Shown: positions 46,846 through 59,784, counted from the first letter of the stretch. The stretch: 64,000 nucleotides of DNA from Welwitschia mirabilis (GCA_051453625.1 JBOZIK010000001.1:20715865-20779864), one strand, 5' to 3'. Translations and numbers: made by a program. The notes: a model not told the origin generated them from the sequence alone.

Positions 46846-46860
46846 GGTTGATTGGGGTTG
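46846..46860 (+). promoter_or_regulatory. Polypurine-type tract of the LARD-like element
   Basis: GGTTGATTGGGGTTG directly before the LTR start TGATAACATG. G-rich tracts of this kind precede the 3' LTR in Tat/Athila-type gypsy elements. Confidence 0.6.
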
Positions 46861-47763
46861 TGATAACATGTAAAACCTAACATTTAGATCAAGTATATGA
46901 GGTCAATTTAGCACAAGTGAATACATCAAATCAATTATTTTATTATAAAATAGCTTTATTATTTTTCATTCCATATGTGAATTTATATTTTTATATTTAG
47001 TGTTTTTAGGTTTTCAGCCCTTTTTGAAATACATATCTAAAAGTGAACACAATTAGGCACAAACAATAGCTGAGTTGGAAACATATGGTAGTGACATGTG
47101 ATAGGGATGTTGAAGACATGTGACAACAGCACTGGTTGGTAGAGGAATCTAGCTCCAAAGATCATTTGTTAAACTCTTTATGATAACCTATATCAAATAC
47201 TACAAGACAAAAGCTTCCAACCACTTTATCAAATACTACAAGATGGAATATTTCAATCACTACATTAAACACTCAAATACAAAAGTTCCAATCATCCTAC
47301 CTAATGCTACATGATAAAGAAGTGTAACCACCCATCTAATGCTACAAGCCAAAGGATCATAACCATTTCAACCCTATCGTTGTGTATATTAGGAGTCAAG
47401 CACCCTCCATTGTATAATCAGAATCTCTATCAATCTCTTATTCAAAAAAGCTTTAAAAGAATCTATATTTATAATGTCATTATAAGCTTTCACACTAAAT
47501 TTAACTAACCTCAAGGCTATTTTAATGATTCTTTCGTTTGAGTCTTCTTCTTTGATGTAATGTAGTTCTTATTTTTAAATAAAATTTAGTTTCCCTTTCT
47601 TGATTTTAAGTGTGCATTACATTGTACTTAATATATTAATATATATAGATTTATACATACATGGTTAAATTTACTTTGTTCATATTTTGGTTTCATAACT
47701 TGTAATTATTTTATGGTTGTTGGATGTTAAATCCTACTTATCATGATTATGAATAGGCTATCA
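46861..47763 (+). mobile_element. Right LTR of the LARD-like element
   Basis: Collinear with the left LTR. It ends in GGCTATCA at 47763. It carries the same five-unit ladder of subrepeats. Confidence 0.7.
47197..47373 (+). repeat. Ladder of 35-36 bp subrepeats in the right LTR
   Basis: Units start at 47197, 47233, 47269, 47304 and 47339, with periods 36, 36, 35 and 35, exactly as in the left LTR. The unit structure therefore predates the insertion. Confidence 0.8.
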
Positions 47764-49858
47764 AGGACCAAAAGTAACAAAGGGATTTCACCACTACTCA
47801 TGTGGTGAATGAGCCTATGTCATCACAATACAAGCCACAACAAACTTGGTAAGTTAAGGTTTAATGGAAATTACATTATATCATTAATTGAAGATATTTT
47901 ACTTATGAAAATATTCAAGTTATTTATTTGAGTGTTAGTTCATTTCCCTACTTTTTGCACTTGCAATATTTCTTCTCATCTTCTTAATTTGTAATTTTAG
48001 TTTAATTTGTTTACATTACTGTTTATATGTTTTACCTATGCATGCTATAGCCATTGTCCATGTGAAAGAATAATATTGAGTCCTCACTTGTTTTTATTAT
48101 AATCTGATTTAATTTAAACAATAATATTAAATAATAATAAATTCAAAAGAAAATACAATGACCAAACCAAAAAAGTACAAAACAATAGAGGAGCATAAAG
48201 CTTCACTATGGTTTGATGATATTATCTAAACTACATTTACAATAGAGATATTGAATATGAAACAAGCTAAAAATAAAATTTTTTCCCTCTTTTCATCTCT
48301 TACAATAACCCTTGACATATAAAATTGAATTATCAAAGCAAATGATATCGTAATCCTTGTAGTGGCTACAAGAATTCAAAGCCTTCTCATTTATATTTTT
48401 AAACACATAATTGATTTGTAAAATCTAGGATTCAAACCTATAAATAATCATGATTTTTTTCTCTATACACTATTATAATGGATCTATGATGGCAAATTCT
48501 AGAATTCAAATTACAAGTTATTAGGGATTTTTTAAACTTGATGTGAATTAAACATGCAACCTACTAATTGAAAGTCAAAAGTAACAATGAATTAATGTTA
48601 ACTTTAAACTTAATTTACATAATTTACCTAAAAAATATCTTTTACAACATTATAAAGAGAAAGTAAATTTTCACTAATAAAGAATTACAAACATAATGGA
48701 AAAGAGGGAAAAAATTAGATTTACTTTTTCTAGTAAAACAAACTCCACTTTCATAAGTAATGTAATTACACAATGATAAAGTTACTATTCTATCCTAATA
48801 GAACAAATGTCAATAGATGTCAAAAATTATATAAGGTAAATTTTTGTACCATAGATTTAATAAATAATCTATTCGATCAAATATCAATTTTCAATGAACA
48901 ATTATAAATACAAAGAAAATATTAACAAAATTATATTTCACAAGTTCGATGCTTAACAATTTTCTTTAAAAATATTATAACATAGATAGAATATCAACTT
49001 AAATCTAAAATTCATAGCAAAACATACGATAAGAGAAGTTGATTGTTCCTCAAGTAATATAAGCATTATAATAATTATACGAATGATAATAGAACTACAC
49101 ATCAAACTAAAGCTATCCAGTTCTATTTCATAACCACACTTGTCTAAAATTTTAAAATGATGAAATTAAGCCACATGGTATCTAGCATTTTTAAATTTTC
49201 ATTATAGAGTTATAATAAATGAATATAATCTTACTTTGTTAGGATTAATGAACTTTTTTAAATCCAAGAAATGCTAAAGTAAGAAACACAACCACTTTTG
49301 ATTAGATACTTATTACTTTTATTATTCTTAAAAGTTGTCCTACCTAACAAATTAATTATCTTACTATTGTCATGTCTTCAAAAGATTCTCATGTTTTTAC
49401 TTCATAAATCATTCATTCTTAACATGAAAAAACAAAATAACACATATCCATGTCTATAAGATCTATACACAATACACCATATCTTATATTATTTAACTAA
49501 ATTAGATCTTTAGTGTAACCTAATAATATAACAGCTTAATGAAATTACTTTTAAAAGAACATGATATATGTCCATAAAGATGTAATCAAGAAGTTTTAAT
49601 AAATGCATTAGAAATATGAATATCACTAGAAGTATTTTGCATTAGAGATTGAAGTCATGGTCATGTATTTTTTTGAATATATTAAGGGATAAAGTAACAT
49701 GAATAGTTTTTAAGATCATGTTCCATTACTAAGAACATCTTAGAGCTTGAAATAGTTTCAAGAGTATAGATAATGTACAACATGAGTTTTCAATACAATA
49801 AAGTAATCAATGCTTGTGAACTCTTTGATAGTTAAAAAATGTAATACATCATCTTGGG

Positions 49859-49955
49859 AGTAATTAAATTATTTGTTTAGGTGATTGTGCTGGTTATACT
49901 CATAAGAGTAGATATGATCACTAAAAGTTTTGAATTCAGTATCCCCAATAAAAAA
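49859..49955 (+). repeat. tRNA-like (SINE-head-like) dispersed repeat, copy 2
   Basis: Matches 9828-9930: TTTAGGTGATTGTGCTGGTT against TTTAGGTGACTGTGGTGGCT, then TATACTC, then GATCACTAAAAG against GGTCATTAAAAG, then TTGAATTCAGTATCCCC against TTGAGTTCAACATTCCCC. The box spacing is the same as in copy 1. Confidence 0.4.
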
Positions 49956-51475
49956 TGAAAATAAAAAAATTAATATAAATAATAAATAATACACATACAC
50001 ATATAATTAATACTTGTAAATTCTTAAGTAATTAAAAAATATTAATAAACCAAAAATCAATGATAATATATACTAAATAATATAACCTAAAGAGGTATGG
50101 CCTTCTCAATTTCCAAGTGAAAAATGTATTAGTAAAACAATAGTAGATAAATTTCAAATGAAAGTAATTACATTAACTTTTAAGAAACTATTATAAAAAT
50201 ACATCATTAGTATTTAGAACTCATAAAATTAAATTCTCAAATCACATTTTAAATACTATAACAATTTTATCTTAAGAATATAAATGACTACTAGATAACA
50301 TCATATACTTTCATAAGATTAACATGAACTTAGATGACATAGAGTAAGCCTTATAACCATATATATTGCTATTAAGAAATTCTATATCTATAGTAAATTT
50401 TCCATATGTATTATTTTAAAGAAAGTAATCTTTATTAGTATTTAATAAATTTTATCTTAAATGTAACATGAGGTTGGTTTAAATTCACTCATGATTGTTT
50501 TCTCCTTCATTTAAAAAAGTTAAAATCTAATTTTATGATGGAGGTGCACTAATAATAATAAGAGTATTTGCTTTAAGTATTACATCTTCAAAGTAGAAGT
50601 TGTGTTAGATGCATCATAATTTTATAGCTAGTTTTTTTCTCCTTAGCTCCTAAACAACTAATTTTTGCATAAAGGTTTTATAAAATACATAAATCCATTC
50701 TTAAAAACATATAATCCTAAGAGATAGAGAAAAAATGAAGATAAACTTACCCTAGCATGTTAAAATCTTAATTCTCCAATGTATTCACCAGGAAAAACTT
50801 ACCAAGAATGAAGGAACATTTAAAGTTGTCATAATACATGAGAAAGCAAATGACAAAAAGTAATATTTACCTTGCAGTAACTTTTAAAGTAACTCCACTA
50901 TTTAGCTAGATGTTAAACATCATTGAAAAAGTTATATCTTACTTTATCATTAAAAAAATAAAAATTCTAAACCTTTTAAGGGAGACAAATCAATAAAGAA
51001 AACAATGTTTATAGGATTCCTCTTTATTTTTGCAAGAGTAGTATTGATTCGTAATTGTCTAATTAGGTTTTTGAAGATATCCTAAAAAAGGAAATTTATC
51101 CAATCATGTAAGAGAGGAAAAAATTGTAGTTTTGGGATGATTCTAAGTTTTTTCATATCACAATACTAATTTTAATAATATTAACCTTAATTAATATATC
51201 ATACTTTTTTCGATGAAGATAATTTAGTAGTTTATGCTTTCTTTTTTAGTTACATTAATGTTTAGGATTATGTTTCTTGTATGCATACCTACTAAAAATT
51301 TAATGGCTCTCCTTTGAATGAAGAGCATAGTGGTTATAGTGGTTGTTTATTTAGTTTATCTTCAAATACAGTCTACTAAGGGCTTATGATGTTAATTGTA
51401 GTTTACTAAACTATTAGATATTCAAGTAAATTTAGTGGCATGTTTTGATAAGATCCTATGTTTCTATGAGATTAC

Positions 51476-51510
51476 NNNNNNNNNNNNNNNNNNNNNNNNN
51501 NNNNNNNNNN
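51476..51510. other. Assembly gap of 35 N
   Basis: The flanks do not overlap, so this looks like a genuine sized gap. Confidence 0.8.
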
Positions 51511-52035
51511 TGAATATCAAGTAACCTCTAATAATTCTAAGATGTTTTATTACAAGAAATCATATACCAATTACATATGCCTTTAAAGTTTTATGCATGA
51601 ATATAAGAAGTACGTGAGATGTATACTTGTTTTAGCTCAATATTATTTCTTTTTTTACTTAATATTTGTAAAAGTTAAAAAAAAAAATCTAACAAAGGAC
51701 AAGGATCTAAGACAAGAATTCTATAAGGACCTATATCTTGTTTTTAAAAATAAGAGATATTCAATTATATCTTAGAAAATAGACTTTAAAGTACAACTAG
51801 TATTAAGTCTCACAAGAATAATAAGAAGAATTCTAGTAAATAAATAAAACATATAAGACATAAAAGATATTTTAGGATGTTTAATCCCTTCTTAAGGAAT
51901 GCTATTAGATTTTTCAAACCTCATATTCATCTTGACAAAAACCTCATAAGGAACATTATGTATATTACTAAATGTTTTTAGAATGAGTTAATTACTAATA
52001 GAATAATAATTTCTCTTATGGATGATTTATTCAGA

Positions 52036-52880
52036 ACCTTTACATCTTCTTATGTCGTAAACTACTGATATAGCCTGCATGAGCATAGAGGTATTTTTAT
52101 AGGTCCTAGGAGTGATTTAGTTAGAACATTGACATTCCCTTATGTTGTAGTCTATTTCTTTAACTTGTAAAACAATCGAGGTATCTTCTGTGGATTTTAA
52201 GACTAATCTAGTTAAAACCTTGGCATCCTCTTCTATCATAGACTATTGACATAGACTACATAAGCATTTAGGTATTTCTTTTGGATTCTTGGATTGATTT
52301 AGTCATAACCCTAGCACCCCCTTATGTTGTAAACTGCTGACATGGCCTACATGAGCATTAAGGCATCTTCTATGCATCCTAAGAACAATCCAGCCAGAAC
52401 CCTAATGTCTCCTTATGTTGTAAACTACTAACATGACCTACATGAGCATTGAGATATCTTTTGTTGATTGTAGGGATGATCCAGTCAAAACCTTGGCACA
52501 CCTTATGTTGTAAACTACTAACATATCCTACACAAGAATCAAGACATCTTTATGGGTCCTATGATGATCTTGTCACAACCATGACATTCACTTATGTTGT
52601 AAACTACTGACATAACATGCACGAGCATCGATATGTCTTTTATGGATTATAAGAGTGATTTAGTTAAAGCCTTGACACCCCCTGTGTTGTAAACTACTAA
52701 CATGGCCTACACGAGCATTAAGGTATCTTTTGTGAATCTTAGGAGTAATCTAATCAAAACCCTGATACTTCCTTATATTTTAGACTATAGACTAATGCAT
52801 GTTGTCTCTCGAGTGATAAGATGTCTTCCATGGGCTATAGGAATTGTCCAGCCAGAACCTTAGAACCTTCTTATAATCCA
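52036..52880. repeat. Satellite B (about 90 bp unit)
   Basis: Nine or so imperfect tandem units of 86-93 bp. Landmarks within a unit are CTTATGTTGTAAACTACTGACATG, then CCTACATGAGCATTAAGGTATC, then TTAGGAGTGATCTAGTCAAAACC. GTTGTAAAC starts at 52326, 52417, 52507, 52593 and 52686. Some units keep CACGAGCAT where others have CATGAGCAT. Unrelated in sequence to satellite A. Confidence 0.8.
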
Positions 52881-53684
52881 AACTAAGCTGATCAAGACAT
52901 ACCTATGCTATTTTGGCCATAAATTTTACATATAAGATTGAAATTCTTATTATAATTCCATTTTGAAAAGCTTATGAAGAGTTTGATAGTGAATAAATAA
53001 GTAAAACTTACTTTGGTCTAGATTTTTATTTAAATTCCATTTAAAAAATTCTCAAAATTGGCCATATTTATCAGCATACCTAATATTTTTAGTAGTTTTT
53101 ACCACTATTTTGGTCATAACTTTCTCATATGAATGTTATTTTTAATTTGATATGATTTTTGAACTTTCCATTTTTATATTATTTGATCTTGTATGAGAGT
53201 ATACTTATTGCTACACTAATTTATATCTAGTTTATGTCAAATAAGTGGAAAAAACTTACATTTTTTCTACAGTAAGTTTGAGGTGAATATGACTCATCTA
53301 GATTCCTTGGAGTTAAGCAATGCATCTATAATAACAAGACTTAAAAAAGAATAAAAAATGATTTAGATTCATACATATAAGTTGATCATTATTATTGATG
53401 ATATCAACTTAAGTATCATTGTGATGTGATTTCATATGAATATTTGCTAGGGAAGGCTAAGAAGAGAATAATGTTGATAAATTTATTGTAGAGTGTTTTC
53501 TCTTTTTAGAATACTTGAGTGGTTGTCTTTACTCTTTAACAAAATTAGGTATTTTAATGGAAAATGTTATCTTTCATGTTTTCTTCTGTTTAGGATCTTC
53601 TATCTTCATGGATTTGAACCAATTGTAATGATCAAAATTTATTTAAATAAATTTTCATTGGTAAAATTAATAAAAACTTTAACT
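52881..53684. other. Unrecognised AT-rich spacer
   Basis: No signal recognised. The 76-codon plus frame at 53493-53723 has no recognised domain. Confidence 0.4.
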
Positions 53685-54110
53685 ACAAAGTGGATATTAA
53701 ATAGAATTATAAATATACAATAATCTATCTATGAATAAATCCATGCTTTATTCATCATTTATAAAATAAAACCTTTCCACATTAAACACAAGGCTTTGGA
53801 GAGTGGATTAAGTACCTTTAAGGTCTAGTTTGTAGAATCACTAGGGGATCAAGACAACTTATTAAGGATAATAGTATACTTATGCAAATCACATGCATGC
53901 CCTTCACTTCTTTCTTACTCATGTTTTAACGATGATAAATAGTTATCATTATGTATCATAATAATTTTGAATCTTCATAATTAGGTATAATTAGTTTTAC
54001 AAGGGTCATACCCCTTGAATAGTAAATTTACATATTTAACAAACATAATAACTAATATTAATAATATGAACATAGGTGTTATTTTCTTCAAGAGAAAAAG
54101 GGATCGTGAC
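53685..54110 (-). mobile_element. LTR-like family A, copy 3 (diverged)
   Basis: Similar in order to copies 1 and 2: an AAGTACCTTTAAGGT-like block, then CACTAGGGGATCAAG, then TATGCAAATC...GCATGCC, then GAGAAAAAGGGATCGTGACAC near the right end. The match is weaker than between copies 1 and 2. It lies just downstream of a minus-strand integrase. Confidence 0.45.
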
Positions 54111-54149
54111 ACAAAGTTATGGTCTATGAGGATATATCTACAAAAATAT

Positions 54150-55080
54150 TCAAGTCTTTAGTCATTTAACTTTGAATGAGCGATAATTCTTAAGGCTTAG
54201 AATCTTGATGGCACTCTGAAGAAATACCTTTAAGACTTAGAACCAACTAGTACATTTAGATATAAGTCTTTTAAGAAATATTTATAATTTTAAATTATAT
54301 AGTAAAACCAAGTCATTTAATTTAAAATTTTTCCTAAGGATATGTTTATCATGATAGGCCTTTATTCTTTGTTTTTGAATTTAATGGTTTCATAAGATTC
54401 ATTCCTAATCTCTTATCATTCATTTAGGTTAAGATTGCTAAATTCTAGATCTTTATTAATATTTAAATTAATCTATTTAATGTCCCAAAAATCTTTATGT
54501 TTAATTTCTACAAAAATATAATAAGCTTTTCCAAAAAGAGGTTTGTATGGTAATATTTCAAAGGAGGTTTTATAAGTAGCTCACTAAACTAATAGATTAT
54601 TATTAACGGGGATCAACCAATATTTTGTATTAGAATTTATCATTTTCTGTAAATTTATTTTCAACTCGTGATTTGTATGTTCTACTTAACCATTAACTTA
54701 TTAATGATAAGAAGTTGTAACTTTGTGAACCATTCAATGTTTTACATTATATTATTTATTATTCTTATTCTAATTTAAAAATAAGTTTATTCATTAATAA
54801 TAATATCTATAGGATGCTCAAAGTTAGATAAAATTTATTCTTTTAAAAGTATAGCAACCATTCTAGCTTCATCAATCCTAGTTGAAATAACTTTACATCA
54901 CTCGATAATGTGGTCTTAAAAACTAATATATACAGATATCCAAATAATAGTACAAATGGCCCTAAAAATTTTAAAATTTTATCATCAAGTGATTCCATCA
55001 ACATTCATCCAATGTGTGCTTTCCTAAACGTAGGCATTAAAATTCAACCATCTGATCCTTAATAAAGTCATCAGAAACAA
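54150..55080 (-). pseudogene. Ty3/gypsy integrase remnant, Tat/Athila (non-chromodomain) type
   Basis: Minus strand, high to low coordinates: WMNVDGIT (about 55000), GPFVLLFGYLYILV (about 54914-54961), ARMVAILLKE, then NFEHPIDIIINE (the isoDrG-type second catalytic block with the Asp changed), TTSYH and VNG (from the Y-H-P-Q-x-N-G block). These are followed by VEIKHKDFWDIK (54482-54520) and LNLNE, hallmarks of the integrase tail in the Athila/Tat/Ogre group. It ends with FKDLYLNVLVGSK near 54240. Many stops; inactive. Other domains of the element are not seen. Confidence 0.75.
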
Positions 55081-55699
55081 ACTTCTTTTTAAATTCTTCT
55101 ATGAAAATCTCTTAATAAATTCTATAGTTGAATTTTTGTTAGCATCAAAGCCATCATTATTGTGTATTTCTAGTGATGAAGGTACTACCACAGATGCATC
55201 TTCTCTATGGTAGTGTAATTTGGAGGATGAAATATTTTCCTATCCATTAAAGCCATGACATAGCTTTCTCACTAGTCCCAGATTCATCCTCATAGTAAAT
55301 AGATCATTTTAGTGATTTAATTACTCTCTCTTTAGTTTGCCATTAGGCTGTTTACTTACTTGAATAAGAATTTTTACAGATTTGATTCTATAAAACATGC
55401 TTCATTAGGTGATCTAGTTATTTCAAGCATGAAGGAGGTATGTTAATCTTATTAGAAAGTTCTTGATTTTGGGAATGAAACTCATTTAATTAGTACTTAG
55501 TAGCATCTATTTGAGAATTTGCTATTTTCTCCATGATTGTCTAATTGATTCTATGNNNNNNNNNNTGTTTTTCTTTTGCCATTTCTTCCCTTAATGAATC
55601 TATTAGCATTAAATGAGTTTTTTTTAAGAAGCTTGTTCTATAATTGTTATGATAGTTGATTAAGATTTGACAACTATTAAGGTTGGTAACTTGCATAAC
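55081..55699. other. Unrecognised sequence with a 10 N gap
   Basis: Upstream side of the integrase remnant. No reverse transcriptase was recognised. A 10 N gap lies at 55556-55565. Confidence 0.4.
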
Positions 55700-56765
55700 T
55701 TTCATAACTATTACAAATACTATAAAGATAGGTAATTATGATGTCAGACTTAGGGAAAGGCAAGTGTGATTTTAGGCCTAGAAGACAGGCAAGTATGACA
55801 TAAGATCTTGAAGTTGACAACTATGACGTTGGGCTTAGGAATAGAAAACTGTAATGTTAAGCCTAGGAGATAGGCAAGTATGATNNNNNNNNNNNNNNNN
55901 NNNNNNNNNNNNNNNNNNNNNNNNNNNNNNNNNNNNNNNNNNNNNNNNNNNNNNNNNNNNNNNNNNNNNNNNNNNNNNNNNNNNNNNNNNNNNNNNNNNN
56001 NNNNNNNNNNNNNNNNNNNNNNNNNNNNNNNNNNNNNNNNNNNNNNNNNNNNNNNNNNNNNNNNNNNNNNNNNNNNNNNNNNNNNACCTTGAAGATGAAA
56101 TTTACAATGATAGGGCTTCCAAATATGACATTGGACTTTGTGACCAAGTGCAATATCAGCCTTTGAACTACAACATTGGCCTTCAATGTGACATTAAATT
56201 TCTATGGCCAAGTGCAATGTTAGCCTGTAACTGTGATGTCATACTTCTATAGTTAGATGTAATATATGCCTCTAAGTGTGATGTCAACCTCCAATTATAA
56301 TGTCATACTTTTTGTCTAACTATGACATTCACCTCTAAGTATAACATCAAACTTCTATGACTAGGTGTAACATTAGCCTCAAAGTACAATGTCACTCTCT
56401 GAGTGTGATGTTGGAGTCCTATGGTCAAATGTAATATTAAACTTTAACTATGATGTCAGATTTCTATGACTTAGTGTAATGTTGGCCTCTAAGTATGATG
56501 TGGGACATTTATGTCTAAGTTTGATGTCAAACTCTAACTATAATGTTATACTTATATGGCCACGTATGATGTTGACCTTCGAGGATCACATCAACCTCTA
56601 AGGATGAAGTCAAACTTCTATGTCCAAGTGCAATATTAGTCTCTAAGTATGATGTTAGACTTTTGTGACCAAATGCGATGTTAAACTTCAAGTATGACAT
56701 TAGACTTTTGTGGTCAAGTATAACATCAGACTCTAATTATGATGTTGGATATGGAACCTTCAACT
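55700..56765. repeat. Minisatellite C (about 22/45 bp unit)
   Basis: A motif like TATGATGTCAGAC or TATGACATTAGAC recurs every 20-25 bp, with alternating linkers CTCTAAG and TTCTATGGCCAAGTGCA, so the higher unit is about 45 bp. The left part (55730-55884) has a different linker, TTAGGCCTAGGAGATAGGCA. One unit near 55825 still reads ATGACGTTGG with the CpG intact. A run of 201 N interrupts the array. Confidence 0.8.
55885..56085. other. Assembly gap of 201 N inside minisatellite C
   Basis: Tandem repeats on both sides make this a likely unresolved repeat. The true length is unknown. Confidence 0.8.
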
Positions 56766-59710
56766 ATGACTTTATACTTGTGAATCAACTATTATATTAG
56801 GTCAGTACCAAGTTTAATATGGGGTGTGGAACCCTTATCTACGTTTAACTAAACTTATAGTAAGGTTGGAATAGGATCTTTACTTAGTTAACTTAACCAT
56901 AGTTGTTTCTTTACTAAAGTTAAAAAACCATTTTAACCCTAAATCTTTTATTATTAATAGGGTTGGCCTTTTTATTTTTCAATTAATTTAACATATTGAT
57001 GATCTAACCCCCATCTTTTATGTTCATTGCTATTTTATTTCTTTTCTTTTTCTCCTTTTTTAAATCCTTTTTATATTATTATCATGGGCCTTTTCTTGAT
57101 GGATTCTTTTCTTTATAGGCAAGATTAGAATGTATCTTTCTAAAAGCTTCTTAGGCTAACCACTTTTTCTTCTTTAACCTTTCTTGTTTGCTATTTAAGA
57201 TATGGTCCAATGACATTTTCCTTATAATTCTTAGAATTTCACCAATTTTCATTTTCTTGAATTGGAGATTCAAGAGAGGGCTTCATGTTTGTGGTTTTCT
57301 TAGGTGTTTGCCTCAAATCTAACTAATCTTTGTTTTTATTTCTTTTATCTTTAGCATCCTACTATCTTATATATTTTAGATCTTTTGTATTCCTCCTTAG
57401 ATCCTCAAAATAATACCATCTTACTTCTTTTTTTTTTCTTTTTTTTTTAATTAGAGTATTCATTTAGCCTCTAGATTGATGAGGGAATAGCATTCCCTTT
57501 AAGGTGACTCATTTAAATTCTAACTTTAGAGATTTCTTAGCCAATAATTAGATGAATTTGTTTTTTTAAGAGAAGTAGATATCCAAAGGCATGATGTAGA
57601 CACTGCCAATTTTGTAACTCCTTATTATATCACTTATGACTAATTGATTGCATTTCATACCTTCTTACATGATTGCACTAGCGAAATCCCTCATTACATC
57701 ATCTACTTAACTTCTTTTATTATTAGAAATATTTCTTTTAATCGAGCCACTACTATTTACTTTTAATGCTAACCCAACTCCTTTGTCTTAAAAGGTGTAG
57801 AGATAGAAGGAAGTGTTTCTTTGGTTACATGCTCTTAGAACTGTACTTTATAAGTACTACACCAAGAAGTCTAGAACTATTTTTTCCTTCTTTAGTTAAT
57901 CCTTCATTTTTTTTGACCCTAGATAATGTACCCTACTAATTCTTAATTCACTCATGCTCTTATACTGTAATGGAAGGAGAAGATTTAGGTTTGCATGATC
58001 TTGGGAATTCTTATGAGTTTACTTTCATTATTTTTATTTTATCTGAGGTAGGGATTTTAGATACTATTTTTTTATGATCATCTAATATCAATTATAGATT
58101 TTTTTTATTTATCTAGATAAATAAAGTAACTACTTCTAGTTCATGGGACTCTTCATGTTGTCACAAGGACAAAGAGGTAATCCAGCCAATCCTTGTGTGG
58201 TAACTAAGGAATATTCACTCCTTAGATTTTGCCACCTTACTTAGACTAGTGAGATGAGCTTTATTCATTATTTTTTATGCTATTTCTTTTATTTACTTAT
58301 TTTCTTCTAATAGGAAGTAGTTGCTTTAATTTGCAAAAGTTCAAAAACTTTACCTATCGTGAATGAGGAGGAGGTAGAATTTACTCTCTTGCATGCTTTA
58401 AAGAATCTAAAATAACTAAGAGAGCAAGTAATTATAGTGAGTGATTCCATAATCTTATTTTCCTTTAGCTTCTTAAGATTACTTTCTTACTTATGCCTAG
58501 AACCTAATAGTGATCTTTTGAATTTTTATGATCTATCATCCTAGGGAACATGTCTTATTCCACTTTCCATTTTCCTTCTTTGATACTATAAGATCTACTA
58601 ATTATGAGATAGGCTCTACAGTCCTTTTCTTACCCTCCTCTTATACCTTGAAGTATATTTAGTAAGGTAGGATACTCCATTCATTAGGCTAATTATATAC
58701 TCTTGATGCTTGAGTTCCTCTCCCCATGGGTTAAGGAGTTAATAGATGAAACTAAATAGTTTTAAGTTCTTTAAGACTAACTGAAAAGTTTTAAGTTCTT
58801 CGAGACTTACTTCATACTGAAGTGACTCATCCTTCACATCTAGATGATGTTTACTCTTTTGTCATTCTCATGCTAATAGTTCATGATTATGAACAAAGAC
58901 GAAGGGGCTATTTCATACTTCATTGTACAACTTAACGAGAGTGGTTGTAGTAGGTGAAGGATTTTCACAATATTATGGATATGTTAAAGTCCTTCTATTA
59001 CACGGCCCATCATGGAGTCAAGCAGTAGGAGAGAGCTAATTATACCAATTGTATACTTTAAGTAATATAGCTTTTTATTTTCTATTTTTTTAAATATATG
59101 TTTAAATATATATTTTTACATCTGGATTAATTCTCTTTCCTCTTATAAAAGGAAGTATAAAATATGTTATTTTTTGATAATAAATCAAGGATGGATGCCT
59201 CCTAATTAGCTATAGTAGAGGTTTAGAATATCCAAATTTTAGCATAATTAACAAAGAGTAAGCAAATGATTTAGATTTGTGCAACTTAACTAGCTATTAC
59301 TATAGATGATATTATAGTAATATACCATGTGGAAAGTTGTCTTGGAAGAACTTGTTGAGTACCTTAGTGGCTTATAGTAAGCTTTACATGAAGTTGTACC
59401 AAATGACTTATCTAATTTCTTCTAAATCTATAAAGGATTTCTCATCTTTGGATTTAGTGGATTAGGCTACTTTTATTATTCCTCAGCTCTCTTTAGTGGA
59501 TGCTAATTTGACTAGTGTAGAATAGGTTATCGATCCCATGAAAGGCCAAGAGCCTAATCTATGTTAGTTTGATGATTTACATCCTTCTAGAAGGCTTGAC
59601 TTTTTTTTTTCCTATTGCTATTTAGATATTGGTTTTTAGATCCTTATAGCTCATGATCTTCCTAATTTGGTTGTACTAGATTTTAATAATAATAATAGAT
59701 AATTGGGTAC
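56766..59710. other. Long unrecognised region
   Basis: About 2.9 kb without a recognisable domain, LTR or RNA. Short frames such as TFIIPQLSLVDANLTSVE near 59470 look coding-like but match no family I know. It may be decayed retrotransposon gag or leader. Confidence 0.35.
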
Positions 59711-59784
59711 TTCTCTCCCTCTTCCTCTCCCTCTTCCTCTCCCTCTCTCTCCCTTTCTCCGTCTCCCTACTTCCCTCCCTTTCT
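59711..59784 (+). repeat. CT-rich microsatellite at a gap edge
   Basis: An imperfect repeat of CCCTCTTCCTCT-type units, all pyrimidine except one G, running into the N gap. Long homopyrimidine tracts often break assemblies. Confidence 0.9.

Larger units (their letters stand above)
43008..47763 (+). mobile_element. Non-autonomous LTR retrotransposon (LARD-like)
   Basis: Two collinear repeats, 43008-43818 and 46861-47763, bracket about 3.04 kb. The right repeat follows GGTTGATTGGGGTTG, a G-rich tract of the gypsy polypurine type, and starts TGATAACATG. The left starts TAATAACATG. I found no gag, protease, RT, RNase H or integrase inside, which fits a large retrotransposon derivative moved by another element's enzymes. 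No convincing primer site or target-site duplication was found. Confidence 0.65.
47764..52035. other. Long unrecognised AT-rich region
   Basis: About 4.3 kb of very AT-rich sequence with no protein domain, LTR or RNA gene recognised. Exceptions are the SINE-like copy at 49859-49955 and a 35 N gap at 51476-51510. The sequence after the SINE-like copy resembles the 5' end of the copia element near 9.9-10.0 kb, so part may be a diverged copia LTR. Confidence 0.4.
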
